DNA of 64,000 nt from a virus. The stretch is from positions 62,001 through 126,000 of IMG/VR virus record IMGVR_UViG_3300031951_000034. The stretch is one strand, 5' to 3'. This document shows positions 43,189-51,462 of the stretch, in pieces. The notes beneath the pieces are model-generated. The model searched no databases. It had not been told where the DNA came from and saw only the letters and a program-made list of their open reading frames with translations. Positions within the stretch are counted from its first letter, which is position 1, and each line of letters opens with the position of its first letter. Position numbers and translations under genes: made by a program.

Positions 43189-43694
43189 CAAAAACAAAAG
43201 GAAATAGAATTGTCGCAGATATCACACAAATTAAACAGGGAGTTATAGCACATCCGGTTTCTTTGAATACTGAAGGTAAATATATCGGTGGATATTCATC
43301 TACGCTACGAAAGAGATTCGGTAACGAAGCTTTTAGCGGGTACGAAGCCACATGCAAAAACTACAAAAACGCTCAAAAAGAGAATAAGTCTGTATTACTT
43401 AGGAATGCGCTTGGCAGTGTAGTCGTGGACCCAACTCCAACCAATAGTAATGTATTTATTGCTCATTTATTTTGCATGGAAAACGCAGATAACAAAAATT
43501 ATACAAATTCAATGGCGGTATCTATTTGTATTGATAAACTCAGCCAAATAGCTGCTAAAAAATTTAAAGATTTTTTTGTGTATTTTCCATACAAAATGGC
43601 ATCAGGGATTTATGGGGGAAGTTGGAATATGATAGAGGAAGAGATAAATTCTAAAATAAAGAATTGTAAAATTTGTATCTTGCCTAGGTCATGA
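43185..43694 (+). CDS. macro-domain (ADP-ribose-binding) protein
   Basis: 169 aa. The sequence follows a macro domain: GVIAHPVS, then GGYSSTLRKRFGNEAF, VFIAHLF, and YFPYKMASGIYGGSWNMIEEEI near the C-terminus. These are the positions that in the family bind ADP-ribose. It could remove or read ADP-ribose marks, or process nucleotide signals. It overlaps both neighbours by 4 bases. Confidence 0.75.
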   Translation: MTKTKGNRIVADITQIKQGVIAHPVSLNTEGKYIGGYSSTLRKRFGNEAFSGYEATCKNYKNAQKENKSVLLRNALGSVVVDPTPTNSNVFIAHLFCMENADNKNYTNSMAVSICIDKLSQIAAKKFKDFFVYFPYKMASGIYGGSWNMIEEEINSKIKNCKICILPRS

Positions 43695-44764
43695 ACTCAT
43701 TGCTCGATAAACTTAGAAATAGTTATGCTCCTAAGAAAAGGCCAAAAATAGTTCAACAACCCATAAAACTCGATAAAAATAAAAACCTACTTGATAGACT
43801 CAAGAACAGTTATATCCCTAAGAAAAAATCCCCACAGAAAAAAGCCGGAAGAATTCTACGAGAGGAAAACCAAGATTTGCCGGGAATAATTGATCATATA
43901 TATAAAAGCTCATTGACATACGATTTGCCAAGTTCCTGGCAGGAAAATAGAACAGAGAAAAGAATCATTGACCAGTTTCATTATAGATATCTATACCCCC
44001 TAATTAGGTATAATGCGAAAAACAAGATTACAACAATTGGCATAAGTCTGCCTTCAGATGGTTGGGTCTGGGAACAAGAATTAGCTAAAAACTTTAAAAA
44101 AATGAAAGCTAAGTTCGATTTTATAGGAGTTGAGGGGTCTAGCAATATGGATTTGTTAAAAAGATTTTTAACAAAATCATACAAATTAAATCAAGGACTT
44201 AACAATAACTTTAAAACGAGATGTTATGTTGGTCCTATGTCAAATCTATTGAATGAGATAAATTCAAAGGGATCGATAAAACTTAACTGCTTAGCAAGTA
44301 AACGGTTCTATCCAGTTGATTTTATATATGCAGACTTTATGGGGTATTGGGCTAGTCCAATTATAAATATTATTCTATCTATATTCAATGGCCCCAGAAA
44401 AATAAAGAAAAATGGATGCTTCTTTATGACTATTTACCTAGCTAGAGGAAGCAAAGACAAAAACATTAGACTTGATACAATAGAAGCCGGAAGAAACATA
44501 AATAGAGAAATGAATCTTGGGCTAAATAATTTTAATGTTCATGACTCAAATTATATGTTGAGAGATTTACAGAAAGATAGTGTAATTCAATTATATGATT
44601 TAATTCGTGGAATAGGTGCATTTACTTGGAAGATGGCCTATAAACAAGGTATTCAATTATATGTTCATGATGTTCAAATGTATTACAACGAATACGTAAA
44701 TGAATCCGGCAGAGAAGTAAGATCTCCAATGGCTTCTTTTTACTTTACAAAACTCAACGATTAA
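43691..44764 (+). CDS. possible methyltransferase-fold protein with N-terminal repeats
   Basis: 357 aa. Residues 3-15 and 33-45 are near copies of LLDKLRNSYAPKK / LLDRLKNSYIPKK, likely docking or nucleic-acid-binding repeats. From about 105 on there are Rossmann-like strands: ITTIGISLPSDGWVWE, FDFIGVEGS, VDFIYADFMGYWASP and GCFFMTIYLARGS, in an order that would fit an S-adenosylmethionine-dependent fold. No catalytic motif is certain. Confidence 0.45.
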   Translation: MNSLLDKLRNSYAPKKRPKIVQQPIKLDKNKNLLDRLKNSYIPKKKSPQKKAGRILREENQDLPGIIDHIYKSSLTYDLPSSWQENRTEKRIIDQFHYRYLYPLIRYNAKNKITTIGISLPSDGWVWEQELAKNFKKMKAKFDFIGVEGSSNMDLLKRFLTKSYKLNQGLNNNFKTRCYVGPMSNLLNEINSKGSIKLNCLASKRFYPVDFIYADFMGYWASPIINIILSIFNGPRKIKKNGCFFMTIYLARGSKDKNIRLDTIEAGRNINREMNLGLNNFNVHDSNYMLRDLQKDSVIQLYDLIRGIGAFTWKMAYKQGIQLYVHDVQMYYNEYVNESGREVRSPMASFYFTKLND

Positions 44765-44789
44765 GTAGAACAAATAACCACAAGCAAAA

Positions 44790-44921
44790 ATGGCTTCAGA
44801 TAAAAGAAAAAAAATACAGCAAGAAAAACAAAAAAGGTTAGTTCAGCTAAAGAAAACTTTAGCCAGTGGAAGTAAATATGCAGAAAAACAGAGACTCAAG
44901 AGATTGGGATCTCAGGCTTAA
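44790..44921 (+). CDS. small basic protein, 43 aa
   Basis: A lysine/glutamine-rich helix (KRKKIQQEKQKRLVQLKKTL) likely to bind nucleic acid. It ends 8 bases before the tRNA-Leu gene. Confidence 0.45.
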   Translation: MASDKRKKIQQEKQKRLVQLKKTLASGSKYAEKQRLKRLGSQA

Positions 44922-44929
44922 GTAATTTT

Positions 44930-45013
44930 GGCGCGGTGGCGAAATGGCAGACGCAAAGGACTTAAAATCCTTTGGTTATAATGACCGTGTGGGTTCGAGT
45001 CCCACCCGCGCTA
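44930..45013 (+). tRNA. tRNA-Leu (UAA)
   Basis: An 84-nt class II cloverleaf. Acceptor GGCGCGG pairs with CCGCGCT (one G-U), anticodon loop CTTAAAA gives UAA, T arm GTGGG-TTCGAGT-CCCAC, long variable arm, discriminator A. No CCA is encoded. Confidence 0.95.
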
Positions 45014-45042
45014 TTTATACAAAACAACAAACTATATTATTT

Positions 45043-45315
45043 ATGAAAAAGAAAATAGAGACAGAACAACAATTATTTGTAAGATTTAGCGAAGAAGAAT
45101 CAAACGAGTTAAATATCACTCCAGGAGATAAATTTTCAGTCAAAGTAGTTGATGATGGTATTCTGCTTCAGAAATATGGAAGCATTGAGATAGATCTTTC
45201 AGAAATGTCTAATGAGGTGCTTCAGTTTCTTATCATGGAATCTTGTGATAGGGATATATCAGTAAACGAGGTTTTCGAAGATATAATCAAAAGAGGGGTA
45301 GATAAAGATGAATGA
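45043..45315 (+). CDS. hypothetical protein, 90 aa (AbrB-like N-terminus)
   Basis: Start at ATG 45043; reading back to 44944 would run through the tRNA. Residues 8-40 (QQLFVRFSEEESNELNITPGDKFSVKVVDDGILL) have the swapped-hairpin pattern of AbrB/SpoVT-type antitoxin or regulator domains. The rest is a helical region. ATGA-coupled to the phosphoesterase. Confidence 0.5.
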   Translation: MKKKIETEQQLFVRFSEEESNELNITPGDKFSVKVVDDGILLQKYGSIEIDLSEMSNEVLQFLIMESCDRDISVNEVFEDIIKRGVDKDE

Positions 45316-46085
45316 AAACTTTAATTATACCAGATATACACCAAAGAATAAATAATGTAGACATAGCATTAAGAAATGAATACGACGAAGTAGTTTTTCT
45401 TGGTGACTGGTTTGACTCGTTTTATGAGCCTCCATTTGTTGCAAGCTTCGAAGATACGTGTGTATACCTTAGGGATCTAATTACAAAACACAAAGATAAA
45501 CATAAATTTGTTTTTCTGGTTGGTAACCATGATACCAACTATATTTATTGTAACAACAATTCCTCTACGAAAGCTTGTCCAAAGCTTTTGCCATACTATT
45601 GTTCGGGAGTTACTGGTAATAAAATAAAAAAGTTTAGAAAAATATTTTTTGATAAAGGATTGAAAGATGATTTTTTTATAAAAAACTTTAAATTGGCTCA
45701 TAGGTCTCAGGGGTGGTCATTTTCACATGCAGGGATAATAATGGAACATTTTTCGTATGGATCTAACATAGATAATTTAATTGAAAAAGCTAATGATGCT
45801 TGGAAAAATTTTAGGAACTTGTCTTATAATTGTAACCACCTAGTGTCTTCAGTAGGTGCATGTAGGGGCGGAAGACAAGCAGTTGGTGGTCTTACTTGGT
45901 GTGACTGGCACAATGAGTTTTATCCTTGTAGTCATGTTGGCAAGCAAATATGTGGACACACAACTGTTAAAGAACCAGTAAGTATTGCAAAAGATACAGA
46001 CCATGAGAGCTGGAACCTTGACACTATATTTCACTATGGCATCATAGAGGATGAAGTATTAAGCATTAAAAAGTATGCCGAATAA
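45312..46085 (+). CDS. metallophosphoesterase
   Basis: 257 aa calcineurin-like phosphoesterase. Metal ligands: PDIH (about 7-10), GDWFDS (about 31-36), GNHD (about 71-74), a later SHAG and a C-terminal CGHT. Related phage enzymes are serine/threonine phosphatases or 2',3'-cyclic phosphodiesterases; the substrate is not evident. Confidence 0.83.
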   Translation: MKTLIIPDIHQRINNVDIALRNEYDEVVFLGDWFDSFYEPPFVASFEDTCVYLRDLITKHKDKHKFVFLVGNHDTNYIYCNNNSSTKACPKLLPYYCSGVTGNKIKKFRKIFFDKGLKDDFFIKNFKLAHRSQGWSFSHAGIIMEHFSYGSNIDNLIEKANDAWKNFRNLSYNCNHLVSSVGACRGGRQAVGGLTWCDWHNEFYPCSHVGKQICGHTTVKEPVSIAKDTDHESWNLDTIFHYGIIEDEVLSIKKYAE

Positions 46086-47337
46086 AAATTTAATTCAATC
46101 TATTACTCAGGCATTTACATTCGCAAGGCGAATGGCACCAAAAAAACTTGTATCGATACAGAAGAATGGCCCAGAATTTGGTATAGAGTATCAAAACAAG
46201 CTAATGTTGGCGGATAGACAATTAGGCACTCTTGACTTTGCTAGACCATTTTTACTCGATGTGACTTTAATAGCTATTGGTGCTCCTGGCTGCAAAGACG
46301 TTGACGGTAATATAATTGGTGCAATTTACTTATATAAAGGCGGTAATTATGACAATATCGATAAGAACTGGAAACAGATTTATAAATTTTTATACCCGTT
46401 GACAGGCAACGAAGATAGATTGCCACTAGACGGAACAAATATAGACTTTGGAGCATCTACTACTATGACCTCTGATGGCAAGTTGTTGGTAGTAGGTGCT
46501 CCCGGCGAGAGGTCAGAGGCAGGAGACAGAACTGGAGCTGTATATATATTTTCTATCACGGAATCAAGCCATACATTAATGGCTAAGCTCACTCCAATAG
46601 ACCCAGTGCCTGGTAGAGAGTTTGGTAGGTCGGTAGCAATATCGGATGATGGAAATATATTATCTGTCTGCGATAAAAAAATTAATGATCTGTCTAAGGT
46701 TTATACATTCACTAAATCCGGTAAAGATTTTTCTAGTTGGTTTTTTACCGGAAAGAGAACCACAAGAAACGAACTTGCTACTTTTTATAACTACAAAACA
46801 AAAATATTAAAATTGGGTAAAACTCTTCCAGACAGAATTTTTTATATGGATTCAACTGGTGGTTCTACTCCCTTTGTTTTTGTAGGCAAGGAAAATGTTA
46901 ATGTTTTGGCCATGTCTCAGTCTATCGATGTAGTCTTTTGTACAAAAAACAAAATAGACAAAGAACTGAAAATTCACGGTAATTTAGAGGATCCTAATAA
47001 AACTACTTTAACTGATTGTTTTGGGCATTGCCTGTCTGGAAGTCCACCATTTTTACACAGATTGGCGGTTGGTGCCCCTGGAAAAGATAACTCAAAGGGT
47101 TGTGTATATGTCTATGTATACAATGGCAAAAATTTTTCTTTATTTAATACCTTGGTCCCAGCCGATGCAGAGGAGGGAGATAAATTTGGTTTTTCGTGTG
47201 TTAGTTCGAGCGAGCTGGAGTCAGCCCCCTGTCATATATATGCAGTATCTACCGCTAGAAATAATGTTGGGCCAATTGAAAAAACAAGTAGTTGGTCGAA
47301 TGCATATGAAGTTAAACTTGTTTCAACCAATACATAA
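46075..47337 (+). CDS. FG-GAP repeat (beta-propeller) protein
   Basis: 420 aa. Several blades with the integrin-like pattern are seen: DFGAST...DGKLLVVGAPGE, REFGRSVAISDDGNILSV, and a later RLAVGAPGKDNSKGCVYVY and KFGFSCVSSS. FG-GAP proteins fold as propellers and often bind surface glycans or calcium. Next to probable virion genes, this could be a receptor-binding or decoration protein. The start overlaps the previous gene by 11 bases. Confidence 0.75.
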   Translation: MPNKNLIQSITQAFTFARRMAPKKLVSIQKNGPEFGIEYQNKLMLADRQLGTLDFARPFLLDVTLIAIGAPGCKDVDGNIIGAIYLYKGGNYDNIDKNWKQIYKFLYPLTGNEDRLPLDGTNIDFGASTTMTSDGKLLVVGAPGERSEAGDRTGAVYIFSITESSHTLMAKLTPIDPVPGREFGRSVAISDDGNILSVCDKKINDLSKVYTFTKSGKDFSSWFFTGKRTTRNELATFYNYKTKILKLGKTLPDRIFYMDSTGGSTPFVFVGKENVNVLAMSQSIDVVFCTKNKIDKELKIHGNLEDPNKTTLTDCFGHCLSGSPPFLHRLAVGAPGKDNSKGCVYVYVYNGKNFSLFNTLVPADAEEGDKFGFSCVSSSELESAPCHIYAVSTARNNVGPIEKTSSWSNAYEVKLVSTNT

Positions 47338-47340
47338 ATT

Positions 47341-47649
47341 ATGCACATAGCAGAATTGATAGGAAGCGAGACTATTGATGCCAGGTTCTTGACAAACAAA
47401 GAACTTAAAATGTTAGGTTGGAGCGATAAACCTAACACAATAGGTATCGTTATTGGAGACTTTATTCTAGTTCCAGTTGTATATGGAGAAGAAGATAACG
47501 TTCCAATCTCGGACAATATTCCAGCTTTTTATGAGTTTGATTTTAATGAAGAGATAATTTATCCAATTTCAATTGGGTATTTATCAGAGGGTGGCGCTGG
47601 ACCTACTCCTGGGGCAAGTGGAGCAAGCGGTGCTACTGCTATGCCGTGA
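47341..47649 (+). CDS. hypothetical virion-like protein with collagen-like tail, 102 aa
   Basis: A beta-rich domain (GIVIGDFILVPVVYGEE) followed by a short Gly-rich end (GPTPGASGASGATAMP) with G-x-x spacing. Probably a small structural or fibre-associated protein. It starts 3 bases after the propeller gene. Confidence 0.5.
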   Translation: MHIAELIGSETIDARFLTNKELKMLGWSDKPNTIGIVIGDFILVPVVYGEEDNVPISDNIPAFYEFDFNEEIIYPISIGYLSEGGAGPTPGASGASGATAMP

Positions 47650-47694
47650 AAATTAAAATATTGTATAATACACAAAATGAAATAAATTATAATT

Positions 47695-47928
47695 ATGAAC
47701 AAATACCTTAAAACATATATCGAAAGCCTAAGTAAATTAGCTGCCCCAGACACTTCAACTCAAATCGATGAGCGTATGATGTCTTTGTCTAGCCAAAAAG
47801 CTCCAGTAAAACCACTAAAGCCAAATCTTCCCAAAAAAAATGATGGTCTTATAACCAAGATTCCAGGGCTCCCTGCTAATGCGAAGCCTAGTGAAGCTGA
47901 CTTAAACGATGTCGCAGGTTATAAATAA
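47695..47928 (+). CDS. hypothetical protein, 77 aa
   Basis: Starts MNKYLKTYIESLSKLA, an N-terminal helix that is also present in the next protein. The rest is Pro/Lys-rich and looks disordered. Possibly a virion protein or scaffold fragment. Confidence 0.5.
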   Translation: MNKYLKTYIESLSKLAAPDTSTQIDERMMSLSSQKAPVKPLKPNLPKKNDGLITKIPGLPANAKPSEADLNDVAGYK

Positions 47929-47937
47929 AAGTCAATT

Positions 47938-49227
47938 ATGAATAAATACGCTTCAGAATATTTCAATAGCTTATTCAGTAAAATTGCAAGACAGTTTTCT
48001 CCAGAAGTATTGGAACCTAAGAGGCGTGCGATGGGAGACCCATCGATTGGTGCACCAACAGCAGTGCAAACACAAAACCCCCTGACGCCTGCACGAAACG
48101 CCCTTACTGCCCCGTCTATAAAACCCAACGGAGCTGGCGTTGCGGTTCCCCCAGTTTCTGGAAGTGTGGCATCACCATCTAATTGGTCTAGGTTAATGAT
48201 GAAGGGAGTGCCAACCAAAAATTTAGTTTCTGGTGGACTTGCTGGTGCTGGCATTGGGTTAGCCGCTGATGCGGCAATACCACAATTTTCGGGCGGGGAT
48301 TATTTATCGGAAGTGGGAAACCAATTAAGAAGTTTTGGGATAGATACCGCATCTAGCGCTGCCGGTGCAGGAATTGCATCAGGTGGCGCTGGTTTACTGC
48401 CTGGGGCAATATGGGGGGCTGGAACTAATGCAGCAGGAAAGCTCATGGAAGTGGGCTATGGGTTAAACGAACTTTATAATCCTAACAGCCAACTAAACAG
48501 AGATAAAGCTGAGTCGGATGAAAGAAATAAACGATTAGACGCTCAAAATGCACTAAGAAAAAATCCCATGCCACCAGTAGCTCCGAACAATGGAGGAAGA
48601 CTTTCAGATGGCCAGTTAGCAAATATGGCTGGTGTCGGATTCGCCGGAGACTTGACCCAAAACGCAATAACTAATGCCAACCAGGCTACTGCTCTGCCGC
48701 CAATAAACACTAATGTAAATACTAACAATGGATCTACACCTACTACTCCTACTCCTGCTGCTACACCTTCTGGGAGTGTAAGCAACGAATACCCATCTCC
48801 GGTTCCTAGCCCGTTGCCGTCCCCGCTTCCGGCGCCTGTGCAGCCATCCACGACCACAATAGAGAGCACCCCTACTATAAGCAATACCCCCTCTACGACT
48901 GTTACGCCGCAGCAGGCAGCACCTGCAACAGTTCCTCAAACAGTCGCAAAACCACAAGCAGTGGTCAAGTCTCAATCTAAACCAAAAGCAAATACACCAT
49001 TAAAGAATGTTAATTTTAAGCCTCAAACTCCTAATCCAGTATTGAAACCATCTGTTATAAAACCGAATACTGTGCAGAATAGTAGGCTTGGTGGTCCTTT
49101 AGGTACTGTTTCAAATGTTTTTGGTAGGATCGGAGACACAATGCAAAACGCGGCCAGTGGAAGACTAGGTAAGGGCGATCAATTAAGACAAACAAGTTTA
49201 TTGCCTTGGCAAAACAAAAGAAGATAA
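47938..49227 (+). CDS. probable internal virion protein, 429 aa
   Basis: Opens with MNKYASEYFNSLFSKIA, similar to the previous gene's start. A Gly/Ala-rich hydrophobic section (about 95-165) could enter membranes. The second half is a Pro/Thr/Ala low-complexity region. This mix resembles phage internal or ejection proteins. No enzyme motif seen. A terminator follows. Confidence 0.5.
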   Translation: MNKYASEYFNSLFSKIARQFSPEVLEPKRRAMGDPSIGAPTAVQTQNPLTPARNALTAPSIKPNGAGVAVPPVSGSVASPSNWSRLMMKGVPTKNLVSGGLAGAGIGLAADAAIPQFSGGDYLSEVGNQLRSFGIDTASSAAGAGIASGGAGLLPGAIWGAGTNAAGKLMEVGYGLNELYNPNSQLNRDKAESDERNKRLDAQNALRKNPMPPVAPNNGGRLSDGQLANMAGVGFAGDLTQNAITNANQATALPPINTNVNTNNGSTPTTPTPAATPSGSVSNEYPSPVPSPLPSPLPAPVQPSTTTIESTPTISNTPSTTVTPQQAAPATVPQTVAKPQAVVKSQSKPKANTPLKNVNFKPQTPNPVLKPSVIKPNTVQNSRLGGPLGTVSNVFGRIGDTMQNAASGRLGKGDQLRQTSLLPWQNKRR

Positions 49228-49249
49228 CGAATAAAACAAAACTTTACGA

Positions 49250-49278
49250 AAGCCCTCATATTAAATGAGGGCTTTTTT
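49250..49278 (+). terminator. rho-independent terminator
   Basis: AAGCCCTCAT / ATGAGGGCTT (49250-49259, 49265-49274) and a T run. Confidence 0.92.
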
Positions 49279-49286
49279 ATTTAACT

Positions 49287-49640
49287 ATGAAAACAAAAAA
49301 TAAGAAAAAGGGGAATGAATTCGTATATTTAGTATACTGCAATCCTGACCCGCAATTAGTTTATGGAGTATACAAATCAAAGCATGACGCCATTAGGTAC
49401 GCAATTAGTTTAATAAGATATAGAAAAGAAAAAGCAATATCAAAAGGCCAAACATTTGGTTATTATCATTTTCGTCCATTGATGCAGCCGATGCAGCTAC
49501 TGTGGATGAAAGATAAAAATAATCCTAGTTATTACGACATGTGCGTTTTTACAGCTTGTTTATCTATTCCAGAAGAAAAAAACAATGAATGGGGAGATAA
49601 TGCATGTCACATTAGAGTAGTTAGAAGATTTTTAACATAA
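49287..49640 (+). CDS. hypothetical protein, 117 aa
   Basis: Basic N-terminus, then FVYLVYCNPDPQLVYGVYKSKHDAIRYAISL, a pattern seen in phage proteins of unknown function. It lies just after a terminator. About 125 gene-free bases follow. Confidence 0.55.
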   Translation: MKTKNKKKGNEFVYLVYCNPDPQLVYGVYKSKHDAIRYAISLIRYRKEKAISKGQTFGYYHFRPLMQPMQLLWMKDKNNPSYYDMCVFTACLSIPEEKNNEWGDNACHIRVVRRFLT

Positions 49641-49764
49641 AAGTTTTTATCTTACCTCTTTGACGTTTATTTTTTACTGCAAATCAACATTTTAAAGAAA
49701 CAAAAAATAACACTAGAAATGTTTTGACATAGACCTTTAATTGAATAATCTAACCAAACAATTT

Positions 49765-50379
49765 ATGTACAGAGTAGAAACTGGAAGCAATCAAATTTTT
49801 AGATATGACAATGTCCTAAGGCCGGATATATGCAAAGAAATCTGTGACCTTTTAATTGAATCAAAGGGTGACCACCTAACTAGTTTAAGCCAATCCGATA
49901 GGGTTCCATGGAACGATAATGATGTATGTAATTTTCGTGATATTAAAAATTTAGAGCTAAAGGCAAAAATAAATGAATACAGACATCTAGCTAAAAACTT
50001 AGCGATGGTTATATTTAAAAGTATAGTATTCATAGATTATACAGACTTGGTTGTATGGAGGACGGGAAAGGCTCAAAACAGACATAAAGATAATGGATAC
50101 GTAAATGACAGTCCTCTTAGGTCTAGAAAATTTACATGTATCACATATTTAAATGATGATTTTGAAGGTGGTAGAACTTTTATAAAAACTGAGCGTGGGG
50201 ATGATTATATATCTGATCCAAGAACAGGGTCAGCTGTATTTTTTTACTCAGATGATAGATGTGAGCATGGTGTAACAAAAGTTGAGAACGGAATAAGAAT
50301 GACGCTTCCTATTTGGTTTTGCACCGATTATTCCTCAAGCGAAGAGGCAAGAGATAGTAAAATAGCTATCCAGGCTTAA
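49765..50379 (+). CDS. 2-oxoglutarate/Fe(II) oxygenase, prolyl-4-hydroxylase-like
   Basis: About 204 aa from ATG 49765 (TTG 49741 is an alternative start). The Fe-binding facial triad is visible: HKD within NRHKDNGY (about 106-111) and the distal His in CEHGV, with Arg in NGIRMTLPIWF for 2-oxoglutarate. Phage members modify proteins, or nucleic acid in some cases. Target unknown. Confidence 0.78.
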   Translation: MYRVETGSNQIFRYDNVLRPDICKEICDLLIESKGDHLTSLSQSDRVPWNDNDVCNFRDIKNLELKAKINEYRHLAKNLAMVIFKSIVFIDYTDLVVWRTGKAQNRHKDNGYVNDSPLRSRKFTCITYLNDDFEGGRTFIKTERGDDYISDPRTGSAVFFYSDDRCEHGVTKVENGIRMTLPIWFCTDYSSSEEARDSKIAIQA

Positions 50380-50388
50380 AAAATTTAT

Positions 50389-50463
50389 CGGAGTGTAGCT
50401 TAGCCTGGCTAGAGCGCCTGGTTTGGGACCAGGAGGTCGCGAGTTCGAATCTCGCCACTCCGA
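50389..50463 (+). tRNA. tRNA-Pro (UGG)
   Basis: 75 nt. Acceptor CGGAGTG / CACTCCG, anticodon stem CCTGG with loop TTTGGGA (UGG), T arm GCGAG-TTCGAAT-CTCGC, discriminator A. No encoded CCA. Confidence 0.95.
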
Positions 50464-50480
50464 AATTAATTCATAATAAT

Positions 50481-51008
50481 ATGGAAAACAAACAACAGGA
50501 AAACATAACAAATCAAACAATAGAAATTCCTATACAGCAAGAAAGACCTAGAGTTGAATTTATTCAACCCACAAAAATAAAACTAGGTTATTCCTTTAAT
50601 AAAGAAATGGGTATAGGTGTTTTTGCTACAAAAGATATTGAGCCTGGAGAATTAATTGAAAGGTGCTACGCCGTTCAATTAGCTAACAGATCCAGGTATC
50701 AACATGACCCACAAATAAAAAGATATCTATATACAAATAGATGCGAATGCCAGCAATGCGTTATACATGGGTCTCATATGAATATGGTATTAGGGTATGG
50801 AATGATATATAACCATCAAGACGAACCAAATACTGAATGGAATTTTAAATGGGACAAAGACTATGCAGATGTAATATGTATAAAACCTATTAAAGCTGGA
50901 GAAGAAATATATGTTTCTTATGGTTCTAGTTACTTTAAGGAACGTGAATATTTCTCCGCAAAAGGAGAAGAATTTAAAGAAATCCAAGAAAACTTGATTG
51001 AAAATTAA
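50481..51008 (+). CDS. SET-domain protein
   Basis: 175 aa. Conserved SET features: GIGVFATKDIEPGELIE (about 50-66), GYGMIYNHQDEPN (about 103-115) and IKAGEEIYVSYGSSYF near the end (the Y-G of the active site). SET enzymes are lysine methyltransferases. A possible target is a host or phage protein. It overlaps the RNase H gene by 11 bases. Confidence 0.78.
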   Translation: MENKQQENITNQTIEIPIQQERPRVEFIQPTKIKLGYSFNKEMGIGVFATKDIEPGELIERCYAVQLANRSRYQHDPQIKRYLYTNRCECQQCVIHGSHMNMVLGYGMIYNHQDEPNTEWNFKWDKDYADVICIKPIKAGEEIYVSYGSSYFKEREYFSAKGEEFKEIQENLIEN

Positions 51009-51441
51009 CATATACACCGATGGAGCGTGTTCAGGTAATCCAGGCCCAGGTGGATATTCAGCTATAGTAAAATTTGAAGACAACACCAGAAATGTATTAA
51101 GTCAGGGATACAAAAACACAACAAACAATCGAATGGAGTTGAGGGCAGCAATAGCTGCCCTTAATTCTATAGTTGAGCATAAAAAAAGTGAAGTTGTATT
51201 GTACTCAGACTCAAAATATATCACAGATGCGGTGAATCAAGGCTGGATAATAAATTGGAAAAATCGTAAACTGTCTGGAGTTAAAAACCCTGAACTTTGG
51301 AGACAATTTATTGAGTTGATTGATCAATTTGATAAATTGTCTTTTGTATGGGTTAAAGGACACAATGGACACGAAGAAAATGAACAATGCGATGAACTGG
51401 CAAGAAAAGCAATAAAGGGAGTCCTTTTGGACGACATTTAA
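50998..51441 (+). CDS. rnhA: ribonuclease H
   Basis: 147 aa type 1 RNase H that removes RNA from RNA-DNA hybrids, for example Okazaki primers. Residues: IYTDGACSGNPGPGG (D7), E at about 46 in NRMELRAAIAAL, D at about 69 in YSDSKY, and the HNGHEENEQCDELA end (D at about 133). Start is TTG. Confidence 0.92.
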   Translation: MKINIYTDGACSGNPGPGGYSAIVKFEDNTRNVLSQGYKNTTNNRMELRAAIAALNSIVEHKKSEVVLYSDSKYITDAVNQGWIINWKNRKLSGVKNPELWRQFIELIDQFDKLSFVWVKGHNGHEENEQCDELARKAIKGVLLDDI

Positions 51442-51462
51442 TTAAATATAAACAATAGATAT

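Noticed and set aside
44944-45042. N-terminal extension of the 45043 gene
   Set aside because: The extension would translate the tRNA-Leu gene; ATG 45043 follows it with a normal leader.
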